Of a stretch of DNA of 64,000 bases, positions 8,901-17,604 are shown one piece after another. A model generated the notes under the pieces. It ran no database searches and was not told the origin of the DNA. It was given only the letters and a program-made list of their open reading frames with translations. Both the position numbers and the translations under genes were made by a program. How positions within the stretch are numbered: the stretch's first letter is position 1; each line of letters opens with the position of its first letter. Source of the DNA: Methanomassiliicoccaceae archaeon UBA71 (GTDB lineage: Archaea > Thermoplasmatota > Thermoplasmata > Methanomassiliicoccales > Methanomethylophilaceae); the NCBI GenBank assembly GCA_002504405.1, contig DARO01000013.1:1-64000 (forward strand), given 5' to 3'.

Positions 8901-9308
8901 GGAGTTCTTCCTTATCCTGGTGTCGGCTATGCCCTCGAGGGGGGCCACGAGTATCCCCTCCGTGAGGACCGCTAGCCCGACCCTCACCGCTCTGTCCAGG
9001 GCCTTCTCTGTGCTCTCCGCGGGCCTCTTGGCCATCTCCTTCGACACCATCAGGGCGACCAGCTCGCGGTTCCCGTACTCCGCAGTGAGCCTGCGTATGT
9101 CCTCGGCCACGCCCTCCACATGGTAGTCCTGGAGGAGCTTCTCCACGCGCGATGCCAGGTCCTCCGCCTGAGGGATCTCGACGTAGCGCTCGGGGTCGAA
9201 CCCCATCTCACGGGCCTTCTCGGCTATCGCGTAGCACTCGTCCTTCTTCGCGGCGAGTTCGGAGAAGTACCTCGCCATCGCGGGGCTGGTCGCAGGTCCC
9301 TCAGGCAT
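5901..9308 (-). CDS. polC: DNA polymerase II (PolD) large subunit DP2
   Basis: Catalytic subunit of the archaeal replicative D-family polymerase. The two-barrel active site is marked by NCDGDEDCVILALDG near residue 885, containing the catalytic aspartates. A zinc-finger module (CPICHQYTFRNWCRLCG) lies near residue 660, and a C-terminal zinc ribbon (CTKCGEKYRR...CNKCG) near residue 1045. At about 1,135 residues it has no intein, unlike some homologues. The ATG at 9308 is chosen over an upstream TTG because it overlaps the Nog1 stop by 8 nt, a common coupled arrangement. The small subunit is not in this window. Confidence 0.96.
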   Translation of the reverse strand: MPEGPATSPAMARYFSELAAKKDECYAIAEKAREMGFDPERYVEIPQAEDLASRVEKLLQDYHVEGVAEDIRRLTAEYGNRELVALMVSKEMAKRPAESTEKALDRAVRVGLAVLTEGILVAPLEGIADTRIRKNSDGTNYVDLVFAGPIRAAGGTGQAMSVLIADVVRTELGIGKYVPTEGEIARFDEEIPLYKQCQHLQYSPTSEEIDLIVRNCPVCVDGEGTETMEISGFRDLPRIDTNRVRGGACLVIAEGMCQKASKLKKHVDKLGLEGWDFIGKFLDAHSHKEPAKDTQGAKEEVKAKPKVEPKEKYLMDIVAGRPIFGHPCAVGGFRLRYGRARTSGLAALAFNTGSMYAMDEFMALGTQVKIERPGKACVVTPCDELEGPTLLLRNGDLVYCHTKEDVLEVKSMIAEIVDNGEILVPFGEFCENNHKLVPCGYPIEWHRLEILEKGDLPEDWKDPTYERAKEMCRELGVPMHPKFNLFWSDWELDRIRALRSHVLATGTYDGRNLSVEREPVSKRMLEDLCALHRIVDGRVVIDERYSLPMLDCLGITVIDGKLGAGPELEGDDTLEAISRAAGYEVRARAMTRVGTRMARPEKAKEREQTPKVHSIFPVGKDADAGREMNAAIKVCKENASRSRGAKPEVSVEVGNRFCPICHQYTFRNWCRLCGSHTQYTPKQNEYGNMGPAPISIDLEAEYRAACEGLGEKQPSELKCVDALISRIKTCEPLEKGILRQKNGVSTFKDGTIRFDMTDIPLTHFRPREIGLSIEKAHELGYDTDWNGDPLVDPEQICELKVQDIIPAKDCGSYLVNVARFLDDELEEFYHLPRYYNVKTKEDLIGHITFGLAPHTSGGILCRIIGYADLRGCYGHPFFHAAKRRNCDGDEDCVILALDGLLNFSRTFLPDRRGGLMDAPLVLTTRLDPNEIDKEAHNVDCLREYPLELYRAAMEMKDPKEIEKKMDLIAGRIGTPDQYEHLGFTHDTHDISYGPKYSAYTTLETMMDKMDAQLMLGKKIRAVDEQDVARRVLNKHFLPDMIGNLRSFSTQTVRCTKCGEKYRRMPLSGKCNKCGNALTLTVHEASVKKYLEISKTIGEKYGLDTYTRERVEILEMSMDSVFNNDKVKKCKLSDFF

Positions 9309-10320
9309 CTTCCACTGCCTCGGACTCAATCGACTTCCTGCGGTGGATGGCCCTAAGCTCCGTCATGATCCTGTCGGTCAGGACGTCCATGTTCTCGCCG
9401 CTCTGAGCCGAGAAGAAGATCCTGCCGTTGCCTGTCTTCATGATGTCGCATTTGCTCTCAGCGACTATGATCGGCACTCCGGGGAATCCGTCCTGAACCG
9501 TCTTCAGCAGCCTCTCCTGCATCTCCAGCGGGAAGCCGCAGGTCTCGGACGGGTCTATGACGAAGAGCATGACATCGGTGAGGTACCTCAGGGCGAGGAC
9601 AGCCTGTTTCTCGATGTCGTTCCTGTCCTCGAACTGCCTGTCCAGGAGTCCCGGGGTGTCTATGATCTGGTACTTGCGCCAGTCGTCGTCGATGTGCCCA
9701 ACGATGACGCCCTTCGTGGTGAACGGGTAGGGGGCTATCTCTGGTGCCGCCGATGACAGGACCGTCACGAGATTGCTCTTGCCGACGTTGGGGAAGCCCG
9801 CAACCACGATCGTGGGCACTGCCGGGTCGACCGCTGGGAGCCTCCTGAACTTGTTCTTGGCGTCCTGGAGGAACATGAGGTCGTCGGATATCCTGTCGAC
9901 ATACGAGTTCAGCCTGCCGTAGAAGCTCCTCCTCGTCGCCTCTACGATCTCGGGGTCCTTTGTGCGGCGGATGTCCTTGAGCGTGTCGTTCTTCAGTTTC
10001 TCGGCCTTCGTGGCGCACCAGTTAACGGCTCCGAGGGCCTTCTTGTACCTGTCGATCCCGATGACGATGTCGACCAGCTCGGGCAGGAAGTCGTCTTCCT
10101 TGTCTAGGCGCGGGAACCTCTCCACATACCCGTTCAGGGCGGTTACGACGATGTCTCCGGAGGCTGTGACCTTGGCCAGGGCCGTCTTCTTCTTAGCGTC
10201 CAGGGCGTTGGTTCCGTTCTTGCGGATCTTGGATGCCCTGTGGAACGCCTTCTCCATGAGCTCCTCCGAGGTCATCACAGTGGGGATCTTGAAGTCCATG
10301 CCGGCCATGGCGTCCCCCAT
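9301..10320 (-). CDS. Nog1-family GTPase
   Basis: Nucleolar GTP-binding protein 1-type GTPase, linked in archaea and eukaryotes to large ribosomal subunit assembly. An N-terminal helical Nog1 domain of about 150 residues precedes a G domain with G1 AGFPNVGKSN, switch YPFTTKG, G3 DTPGLLD and a divergent G4 ESKCD in place of NKxD. The start is ambiguous. ATG 10320 follows a purine-rich stretch, but a TATTAA box at 10338-10331 would place a leaderless start near ATG 10308. It is co-directional with and overlaps polC. Confidence 0.88.
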   Translation of the reverse strand: MGDAMAGMDFKIPTVMTSEELMEKAFHRASKIRKNGTNALDAKKKTALAKVTASGDIVVTALNGYVERFPRLDKEDDFLPELVDIVIGIDRYKKALGAVNWCATKAEKLKNDTLKDIRRTKDPEIVEATRRSFYGRLNSYVDRISDDLMFLQDAKNKFRRLPAVDPAVPTIVVAGFPNVGKSNLVTVLSSAAPEIAPYPFTTKGVIVGHIDDDWRKYQIIDTPGLLDRQFEDRNDIEKQAVLALRYLTDVMLFVIDPSETCGFPLEMQERLLKTVQDGFPGVPIIVAESKCDIMKTGNGRIFFSAQSGENMDVLTDRIMTELRAIHRRKSIESEAVEDA

Positions 10321-10349
10321 GTGCTTCCCCCTTAATAATGTGCGCGCGT

Positions 10350-13300
10350 TCACGCGAACCTTACCGTTAGGAGCATCAGCCAGAGGTCGTGGTCCATACC
10401 CTTCTTGGGGGAAAGCTTCGATGGCAGCGCCTCCTCCGGGACATCGACCGCCCTCACTCCCAGGACCACCTCCGGCCTCCCCGTGTCCTCGCCTATGATC
10501 CTGGTTATCGCCGCCAGGTTTGTGCGGAACGTGATCCCGAGCTCCATCTCGGGTAGATCCGCTCCCTTGGACAGGAGTTCCGGGAACCCGATGCCGGTGC
10601 TGAACGTGACTTCGAGTTCTATGTTCTCGGTGAACATGCCGACAGGGTCGATGCGATACGGGCTTCTTCCGCCGAATATCAGCTCCAGGACCTTCCCGGA
10701 GATGTATTTCAGCACGTCCTCCGCGAGGTCGCCGTCAGTGCGCAGAGACACCTCCACGCCTGTGGAGACGGAGGAGGTCGCATCCTTGACGTCCAGGCTT
10801 GCGAAGACCTTGGCCTCGATGATCCTGCCGGAAACGATGCCTATCAGTTCCTCCAGAGTGTATCTCACGAGGTACTGGAGGAACGACTGGAGGGTATCCA
10901 GGTCAGTGATGCTGCCTATGCGGTCGAACGACTTCTCGACGGCCTTCCATACCGAGTCCTTGAGCTGAGCGGCGGTGAACAGGCCGGCGACCACATCCCC
11001 GTTGCTCCTTCCGGGGGACCCTTCGGCGAACACCCATTCAGTCGACCCGTCCGTCTTCCTCTGCCAGGTATTCCCGTCGTTGGCGGTGTCCTTCTTCGTG
11101 GGGGTGCGGTCCAGCTCGTTGCCGTCAGCATCCCTCAGGGTCAGGGCCTCCCCGTTCTTCGTGTACTTCCCAGAGCTGTTCACCATCGTGAAGTCCGGAT
11201 GGATCACCAGGAGCTCGCCAGGCGCCATGCTACCGGACAGTTCCATTACCTTGTTGAAGCGGTCCGATGCCGCCGTGAGAGTGAATCCGTCGATGTCGAT
11301 GGAGGTCACCGAGTTGTTGTAAAGCTCCACCCATTCGTTGCCCTTGTCATCCCCCTCTGGATTGGTTTCGAATTCGTTGATCACCAGCCCCCTGTCCTCG
11401 GGATCCGCGTATTTCAGGCTGAACCCGGCATCGAGTCCGACGTTCACGCCCATCACCGGGATGTTGCTGATGATTTCGCCCAGTCCCGGGACATCGCTGA
11501 GGGCGATGCCCATCTCCTGGTAGCTGTCCAGCTTCGGGGCGACGAGGGAGATGTCGGTGTCGCCGACCTCCGCATCCAAGGTCACCATGTACTTGCTCCC
11601 CTTCATCAGAGGATCCAGGGACATCTGTACGTTCCAGTCGTCTCCAGATACCTCTCCGTAGCCTGTGACCACGAGGTTCTCCGCGGTCACGTCACCTCTG
11701 GCTTTGATGACGATCCCCGCGGTAACGGTCAGGCCTGCGACAGGCATCGTGAGGGACGCGTCCAGGAGGGTCTTCGTCGTGGCGGCCCATGTGACCGCCT
11801 TGGTGGAAATCCTGAGGAGGCATCCGAAGAACTCCAGGTCGATGAGCTGCTTGTCCATCCCGATGCTGACCAATACATCAAGAGCCGCCTGCGACAGGAT
11901 GTTGCCAACCTTCTCGTCGAACCATTCGGACAGCCTCCCCAGCGGATCCATGATCGCCTCGTATATCCTGGCCATCTGCTCGGATACGAAGCGCAGGGCC
12001 TCCACGAGTGCTTCGGAAACCATCGTCACAGCGTTCCTAACAGCCTCCATCACCGTCCTCAGCGGCTCAACTATCGGCTCCAGTAGCTCGAGCAGGAGGT
12101 TCACGAGGTCATCGTAGAAGTTGCTGCTCGGCTCGTATTCTATGCCGGCGAGGGGCCATCCGCTAGATACGGGGATGTCGATCTCCGTGTCGAACACGAA
12201 CGAGCCGCTCAGTGCCGAGGAGTACGTCCCCATGGCCTGCGACAGGGTGCCGGTGCCCTCGACGTCGTAGGTGACTACTCCGTGCAGGTCGATCGTGAAC
12301 ATCGTGGAATAGGCCGCGCTCGAACCCTCCCTGAAGCCGACTGTGTGGATGCAGGACCCGTAGTCTATCCCGACAACCTCGGACATGGAATCGGTCGAGA
12401 CCAGGGCCTCCATCGTCTCATATGACACCTGTCCGACCTCGTCCGTAAGCCCGAACCTACCGGATCCCGGCAGGTCCAGGATGCCACCGTGCGGGTTCAT
12501 GCGCCCCATCTCCACAATCTCGTCGCACATGGCCCTTGCCTGGTCAGGTACGTGGCCGGTGATACCAATCAGGCTAAGGCCATAGGCGCATATTTCGGAT
12601 AGGACCCTCTCGATCACCCCGCGACCGCTCTCCACCTTCTCCAGAACTCTGAACACCTCGAGGTCCGAGCGGACCTCCGACTCATAACGGGCGATCGCCT
12701 CCTCCAACGCCTTGGAGGACGCCAGACCGTCCGCGCCGATCCCGGAATCCTCTGGTAGCGCTGCGGAGAACGCCGACAGCAGGGACGATCTCAGTTCGTC
12801 GGACAGCACGAAGTCGTCTATGTTGTCGTAGATCTCCTCGGCGATGGCACCGGAGAACGGGTCGTACACCCGCTGTGAGGACAGCGACTCTCCTATGCAC
12901 GCCTCCACCACCGACTCCCCGTCGTCACAAGCCTTGCAGAACAGTTCCGCCAAGGTGTCGGTGAACGTCTTCCCGTCGAACGCGTCGACCTCTACCGAGA
13001 CCGACCCCAGTCCGCGGTTCTCAGCTATGCTCACAGCAGCGCCGTTCAGGACGCGGAGCAGGAACTCCATCACGAAGTTGGTCTCCTGCGAGTAGGTCTT
13101 CTTGAAGTTCTTCAGCCAGGGCATGGAGGCGATGTCCGCGGTTGGGTTCTCGACCGACACGGTGACCCCTCCGTATGACAGCGTCGTGGTGCCGGATCCC
13201 GGGTTCCTGTACTCCGATTCGGGGATCCCGGCGACCTCCATGGTCGACATGACGTACGGAACGGCGCTGTAGACGGCCTCCTCCCCCAGGATGAACGCCA

Positions 13301-14273
13301 CCAGGGAATCCACGGCGCCCCGGAACGGGAACAGGACCCTCTCCAGCGCATCCAGCACCTTGAATCCGCAGAAGTAGTCGAACCAGCTCAGCGCTACATC
13401 ATCGATGACGGATACCAGGGCCTGGGCGTACACGGCCGACAGGTCAAGGGTAATCGACCCATCCCCCGCTACCAGAAGGTCCGACAGGTCGGCCGCATCC
13501 TTCCCGAAGAGGATGCCCTCGCCGTCGCGGAAGCAGATTAGCTCCACGGCCTCCATGGCGTTCCTGAAGGCTGCCTCCACGTCCTCTCCCGTTATTATGG
13601 AGCGGGTCCCGCGGTCCCCGTATTCGGAGAGGGACCCGTACCCGTTCATAACGCGGTACTGTGCCAGGCTGGTCAGTTGGTACGAAATCATCTGCGATAC
13701 CGACAGTCCGCCCCCGCTCACCATGTTCTCGAAAAGCGAGGCCCTCCCCGCGACGAGTGGGAGGCCGTAGGTCCCGTCCGTGGACACTTCCACGGTGGCC
13801 TTTCCCGTCCCGTACTGTGACGAGACCTCCACATCTATGGTCCCGGTGCCCTTCAGGTATGCGGGGGTGTACCCACCATCTGCAGTCTCGAGCCCCATCG
13901 CCTCGGCGGTCAAGGAAAGATCATGTGCCAGCAGGCGCACAACGGTGTTGCCGCTACGGATCGGGAACTGGAAATCGAGCCATTCGGACGCCTTCCTCTC
14001 GAACTCCATGGCGCGCGCCTCGAGGGAGCTGTCCCTCCCTACCGACTCGGCCGTGGATATGCGTCTGACGACCTCACCCAGACCGCGGTTCACATGGAGC
14101 TCGACCTCCTCTATCGAGCCATCGGCCGAGTCAATGTCCTCGAGGACCCCTCCCGCGTCGTCTCCGGTCATCGCATACTGGTGGACCAGGGCGGCGCCGG
14201 CCGCGGACACCACCAGGAGGGCTACGGCTATGACTGCGAAGGGCATGCTCCCGCGCGTGTCGTTCAACCTCAT
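10350..14273 (-). CDS. Giant exported protein with lamin-tail domain
   Basis: A 1,307-residue predicted surface or secreted protein. Residues about 9-32 form one hydrophobic helix (MPFAVIAVALLVVSAAGAAL) preceded by Arg-Gly, resembling a membrane anchor or class III (pilin-like) signal. Long helical and Ser/Gly-rich regions follow. Near residues 965-1090 is a lamin-tail-like beta-sandwich (VINEFETNPEG...EWVELYNNS...SPGRSNG), a domain often found in extracellular proteins. The N-terminal RGSMPFA pattern recalls large haloarchaeal surface proteins, but that link is only a resemblance. A TATA-like GATAAAC at 14299-14305 predicts a leaderless transcript from 14273. Function unknown. Confidence 0.8.
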   Translation of the reverse strand: MRLNDTRGSMPFAVIAVALLVVSAAGAALVHQYAMTGDDAGGVLEDIDSADGSIEEVELHVNRGLGEVVRRISTAESVGRDSSLEARAMEFERKASEWLDFQFPIRSGNTVVRLLAHDLSLTAEAMGLETADGGYTPAYLKGTGTIDVEVSSQYGTGKATVEVSTDGTYGLPLVAGRASLFENMVSGGGLSVSQMISYQLTSLAQYRVMNGYGSLSEYGDRGTRSIITGEDVEAAFRNAMEAVELICFRDGEGILFGKDAADLSDLLVAGDGSITLDLSAVYAQALVSVIDDVALSWFDYFCGFKVLDALERVLFPFRGAVDSLVAFILGEEAVYSAVPYVMSTMEVAGIPESEYRNPGSGTTTLSYGGVTVSVENPTADIASMPWLKNFKKTYSQETNFVMEFLLRVLNGAAVSIAENRGLGSVSVEVDAFDGKTFTDTLAELFCKACDDGESVVEACIGESLSSQRVYDPFSGAIAEEIYDNIDDFVLSDELRSSLLSAFSAALPEDSGIGADGLASSKALEEAIARYESEVRSDLEVFRVLEKVESGRGVIERVLSEICAYGLSLIGITGHVPDQARAMCDEIVEMGRMNPHGGILDLPGSGRFGLTDEVGQVSYETMEALVSTDSMSEVVGIDYGSCIHTVGFREGSSAAYSTMFTIDLHGVVTYDVEGTGTLSQAMGTYSSALSGSFVFDTEIDIPVSSGWPLAGIEYEPSSNFYDDLVNLLLELLEPIVEPLRTVMEAVRNAVTMVSEALVEALRFVSEQMARIYEAIMDPLGRLSEWFDEKVGNILSQAALDVLVSIGMDKQLIDLEFFGCLLRISTKAVTWAATTKTLLDASLTMPVAGLTVTAGIVIKARGDVTAENLVVTGYGEVSGDDWNVQMSLDPLMKGSKYMVTLDAEVGDTDISLVAPKLDSYQEMGIALSDVPGLGEIISNIPVMGVNVGLDAGFSLKYADPEDRGLVINEFETNPEGDDKGNEWVELYNNSVTSIDIDGFTLTAASDRFNKVMELSGSMAPGELLVIHPDFTMVNSSGKYTKNGEALTLRDADGNELDRTPTKKDTANDGNTWQRKTDGSTEWVFAEGSPGRSNGDVVAGLFTAAQLKDSVWKAVEKSFDRIGSITDLDTLQSFLQYLVRYTLEELIGIVSGRIIEAKVFASLDVKDATSSVSTGVEVSLRTDGDLAEDVLKYISGKVLELIFGGRSPYRIDPVGMFTENIELEVTFSTGIGFPELLSKGADLPEMELGITFRTNLAAITRIIGEDTGRPEVVLGVRAVDVPEEALPSKLSPKKGMDHDLWLMLLTVRFA

Positions 14274-14366
14274 GGCCAGAGGGTTCGCCGAGGGCCTCGA
14301 TAAACGGGTGGCCGTGCATGCACAGTGGGCTCAATGCCCGTAGAACACGTCCCCCAGACGCGCTTC

Positions 14367-14376
14367 TTATTAATAT
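14367..14376 (+). promoter_or_regulatory. TATA box of the tetraether-lipid operon
   Basis: TTATTAATAT lies about 35 nt before the ATG at 14406, in the short divergent region between the giant surface protein and the radical SAM gene. It predicts a leader of roughly 9 nt. Confidence 0.55.
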
Positions 14377-14405
14377 CTTAAAGAGTTAAGTCCCTCCGAT
14401 AAACC

Positions 14406-16043
14406 ATGACTGTGACCGCAACCAATTACGCGCTCAAGAAGGGTCTTCCCAAGAAGACCCAATCGATCTGCCCCGAGTGCGGCAAGATCATTGAAGCCAA
14501 TGTTTTCGCGAAGGACGGCAAAGTCTACATGGAGAAGAAGTGCCCTGAGCACGGGGAGTTCTCCGACGTTTACTGGTCTGACGTGGACCTCTACCTCAAG
14601 GCCGAGAAGTACGCCTACGACGGTGTCGGGCTCCACAACGCCATGGACCGCACAATCGGCGACAACCCGGATGATACCGTCCACATAGTCATCGACGGAC
14701 AGAGGATCGACATGCTCTCCTGCTCCGCCATAGCCAACCTCGACCTGACCAACAGGTGCAACATGAACTGCCCCATCTGCTTCGCCAACGCGAACGATGC
14801 CGGTTACGTCTACGAGCCCACCTACGATCAGGTCCACGAGATGCTGGTCGCCCTCAGGTCGGAGAAGCCCATCAAGTGCACGGCGGTCCAGTTCGCCGGA
14901 GGCGAGCCCACCGTGTACCCGAGGTTCATCGATGTCGTGAAGGATGCCAAGGAGCTCGGGTTCGCCCAGGTGCAGGTCGCCACGAACGGAATCAAGTTCG
15001 CCAAGAACTACGAGTTCCTCAAGGCAGCGAAGATCGCCGGCCTCAACACGATATACCTGCAGTTCGACGGCCTCACCGACGAGGTCTACCTGAGGAGCAG
15101 GGGCAGGAAGATGATGGCCATCAAGCTGGGCGTCCTCGAGAACTGCAGGAAGCTGGCCGAGGAGGGCATCCACCCGCCGTCCGTCGTCCTGGTCCCCGTC
15201 ATCGGAATGGGGATGAACGACGACATCGTCGGCGACATCGTCAAGTTCGCCTTCGAGAACTCCGACATCATAAGGGGAGTCAACTTCCAGCCCCTCGCCT
15301 TCACGGGCAGGGTCACCCAGGAGGAGCTCTCCACAGGCAGGTTCACCCTCCCCGATCTCGTCAAGTGCGTGGAGGAGCAGACCGGTTACGCCACCAAGGA
15401 CGACTGGTACCCGGTCCCCGTAGTCGCGCCCATCTCCAAGTTCGCGTCGATCATCCTCGGCCAGAACAAGGTCACGTTCACCACCCACCCCCACTGCGGG
15501 ATAGCCACGTACCTGTTCCAGGACGACAAGGGGGTCGTCACGCCGTTCCCCAGGTTCGTAGACGTCGCCAGGTTCTCCGCCGGCCTCAACGAGATGGCCG
15601 ACAAGGCCGAGAACTCCAGGTTCAAGAAGCTGTACGTTGCCAAGCTGATCAAGCTGCTGAACAGCTGCGTGGACGAGTCCAAGATGCCGGAGGGCCTGAC
15701 CAAGGCGAAGTTCGTGACCATGATCAAGGATGTCATGTCGCACAAGTCCAAGGACACCCTCGCCGCGTTCTCCTGGAAGATGATGCTCATCTCCGGGATG
15801 CACTTCCAGGACAGCTACAACTACGACATCGAGAGGGTAAGGCGCTGCGGCGTCCACTACATCTCGCCCGATCTGCGCATATTCCCGTTCTGCGCCTACA
15901 ATTCCGGCCCTGAGTTCAGGAAGGAGATCGAGAAGCAGTTCTCCGTCCCGCTAGACGAGTGGAGGAAGTCCCATGCCGAGGAGGCCAAGGAGCTCGCGGC
16001 CGCCCTCATCGTTCCCGAAGACCAGAAACCGGATGCGCAGTGA
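14406..16043 (+). CDS. tes: Radical SAM protein, likely tetraether lipid synthase (Tes)
   Basis: A 545-residue radical SAM enzyme. The N-terminal CPECGKIIEA...KKCPEHGEF metal-binding element (about residues 23-50) is followed by the CX3CX2C cluster motif RCNMNCPICFANA at residues about 118-125. A partial TIM barrel (FAGGEPTVYPRF) and a long C-terminal part with additional cysteines follow. This architecture matches the MJ0619 family shown to join two archaeol chains into tetraether lipids. It heads an operon with a ferredoxin and a geranylgeranyl reductase, both lipid-relevant, which strengthens the assignment. Other radical SAM methylases remain possible. Confidence 0.8.
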   Translation: MTVTATNYALKKGLPKKTQSICPECGKIIEANVFAKDGKVYMEKKCPEHGEFSDVYWSDVDLYLKAEKYAYDGVGLHNAMDRTIGDNPDDTVHIVIDGQRIDMLSCSAIANLDLTNRCNMNCPICFANANDAGYVYEPTYDQVHEMLVALRSEKPIKCTAVQFAGGEPTVYPRFIDVVKDAKELGFAQVQVATNGIKFAKNYEFLKAAKIAGLNTIYLQFDGLTDEVYLRSRGRKMMAIKLGVLENCRKLAEEGIHPPSVVLVPVIGMGMNDDIVGDIVKFAFENSDIIRGVNFQPLAFTGRVTQEELSTGRFTLPDLVKCVEEQTGYATKDDWYPVPVVAPISKFASIILGQNKVTFTTHPHCGIATYLFQDDKGVVTPFPRFVDVARFSAGLNEMADKAENSRFKKLYVAKLIKLLNSCVDESKMPEGLTKAKFVTMIKDVMSHKSKDTLAAFSWKMMLISGMHFQDSYNYDIERVRRCGVHYISPDLRIFPFCAYNSGPEFRKEIEKQFSVPLDEWRKSHAEEAKELAAALIVPEDQKPDAQ

Positions 16044-16070
16044 GCGCCCTTTAACTACGGAGTGATGTGA

Positions 16071-16235
16071 ATGAAGGTAGATCTGAACAAATGCCTCCAC
16101 TGCGGAGGATGCGTGGGCTCCTGCCCCAAGAACGCGATATTCCTGAACGACTTTGTCCTGGAGTTCAACGAGGACTGCAACAGGTGCGGAAGATGCGTGA
16201 AGCTCTGCCCCGTGGCGGCGCTCTCCCTGGAGTGA
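16071..16235 (+). CDS. Small 2[4Fe-4S] ferredoxin
   Basis: A 54-residue ferredoxin with two CxxCxxCxxxCP motifs (CLHCGGCVGSCPKN and CNRCGRCVKLCPVA), expected to carry two [4Fe-4S] clusters. It sits 27 nt after the Tes-like gene and 4 nt before the geranylgeranyl reductase. Its position suggests it delivers electrons to one or both enzymes. A ferredoxin partner for geranylgeranyl reductase has been reported in Methanosarcina. The physiological pairing here is inference. Confidence 0.92.
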   Translation: MKVDLNKCLHCGGCVGSCPKNAIFLNDFVLEFNEDCNRCGRCVKLCPVAALSLE

Positions 16236-16239
16236 TCAC

Positions 16240-17430
16240 ATGAAGACATACGAGTGCGACATCGTCGTCGTCGGGGCGGGTCCCGGCGGAAGCATGGCGG
16301 CCAGGTACTGCGCCGAGGGCGGCCTCAAGACCATACTGATCGAGAAGAAGGCCGAGATCGGAGCCCCCCTCAGATGCGCCGAGGGAGTTTCCAAGAAATG
16401 GCTGGAGGAGGTCGGAATCAAGCCCGAGCCTGCATGGATCCGCGGAGACATGAAGGGGGCCATCATCAAATCCCCCCAGGGCACCACGTTCCAGCTGGAC
16501 GAGTCCAAGGCCGGGGCCGAGGTCGGCTACGTCCTGGAGAGGCACCTGTTCGACAAGGCGCTTGCCAGGGACGCGGCCAAGGCCGGAGCCCAGATCATGC
16601 TCAGGACCTCGTGCACCGGGGTCATCCGCGAGGAGGGCAAGATCGTCGGCATCAAGGCCAGGAGCATGGGCGAGGAGATCGAGATCCGCGCAAAGTGCAT
16701 AGTCGCGGCCGACGGCTACGAGAGCCAGGTCGGAAGGTGGGCAGGGATCGACACCACCCTGAACCTCAGCGACATCGACTCCTGCATCCAGTACAGGATG
16801 TGCAACATCGACTGCGTCCCGGACTACTGCGAGTTCGTCATCGGATCCGTCGCCCCCGGAGGATACATCTGGATCTTCCCCAAGGGAGAGGGCATCGCCA
16901 ATGTCGGAATCGGAGTTATGGGCAGGCTGTGCAAGGGCAACGGCGATGCGAAGTACTACCTCGACAAGTTCATCGCGGAGGACCCCCGCCTGAGCAAGGG
17001 CCAGTGCCTCGAGATCATGGGAGGATTCGTTTCCACATGCCCTGGTCTCGACTGCGCCGTGGACGACAACATCGTCCTCGTCGGAGATGCCGCGAGGATC
17101 ATCGATCCCATCACCGGCGGAGGGATCTGCCACGCCTGCAGGACCGGCATGTACGCAGGAAAGGTCCTGACCGAGTGCGCCAAGACCGGCGACTTCTCCA
17201 AGAAGGCCCTTATGCCCTACGAGAAGATGTGGCGCGACAGGATGGAGGACAAGCTGTTCAGGAACTGGATGGCCAAGGAGAAGCTGGCATCCCTGGACGA
17301 CGAGACCATCGACGAGCTCATCAAGATGATCAAGGACTCCGACATCGGGGAGGTCAACGTCTACAACCTCCTCAAGGTCGTAAAGGAGAAGTTCCCCAAG
17401 GTCGTCGAGGGCTTCGAGGACCTCATCTGA
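16240..17430 (+). CDS. Geranylgeranyl reductase family protein (digeranylgeranylglycerophospholipid reductase)
   Basis: FAD-dependent enzyme that saturates the geranylgeranyl chains of archaeal membrane lipids. The Rossmann dinucleotide motif VVGAGPGGSMAARYCAEGG is at residues 9-27, followed by the family CAEGVSKKW element. The second FAD motif VLVGDAARIIDPITGGGICHA lies near residue 285. The length of 396 is normal. The ATG at 16240 follows the ferredoxin stop by 4 nt. The operon therefore groups chain saturation, an electron carrier and probable tail-to-tail coupling of lipid chains. A strong terminator follows. Confidence 0.92.
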   Translation: MKTYECDIVVVGAGPGGSMAARYCAEGGLKTILIEKKAEIGAPLRCAEGVSKKWLEEVGIKPEPAWIRGDMKGAIIKSPQGTTFQLDESKAGAEVGYVLERHLFDKALARDAAKAGAQIMLRTSCTGVIREEGKIVGIKARSMGEEIEIRAKCIVAADGYESQVGRWAGIDTTLNLSDIDSCIQYRMCNIDCVPDYCEFVIGSVAPGGYIWIFPKGEGIANVGIGVMGRLCKGNGDAKYYLDKFIAEDPRLSKGQCLEIMGGFVSTCPGLDCAVDDNIVLVGDAARIIDPITGGGICHACRTGMYAGKVLTECAKTGDFSKKALMPYEKMWRDRMEDKLFRNWMAKEKLASLDDETIDELIKMIKDSDIGEVNVYNLLKVVKEKFPKVVEGFEDLI

Positions 17431-17438
17431 AAAACCCT

Positions 17439-17460
17439 GGCGGGGTCTCCCCGCCTTTTT
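17439..17460 (+). terminator. Terminator of the lipid operon
   Basis: GGCGGGG-TCT-CCCCGCC forms a perfect 7-bp stem followed directly by TTTTT, 8 nt after the reductase stop. Confidence 0.75.
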
Positions 17461-17604
17461 CATCATCCTTTCTACGTGTTTCTCCGATGCGACTGCTCAC
17501 GGCTCGATCGGTTGAACGATCCATCCATCATCGAGCGGGATGAAGAGCTGGCATTCTGGAAGCAGCATATTACATTATATACAGGTAACGCCGTTAATTC
17601 CATT

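Noticed and set aside
6063..8975. Open frame of about 970 codons on the plus strand opposite polC
   Set aside because: It is the antisense shadow of polC, with low-complexity composition (Leu/Val/Arg-rich) caused by GC-rich third positions. PolC motifs on the other strand are unambiguous.
5901..9308. Possible intein in the PolD large subunit
   Set aside because: Length and uninterrupted motifs match intein-free homologues; no homing endonuclease motif is visible.
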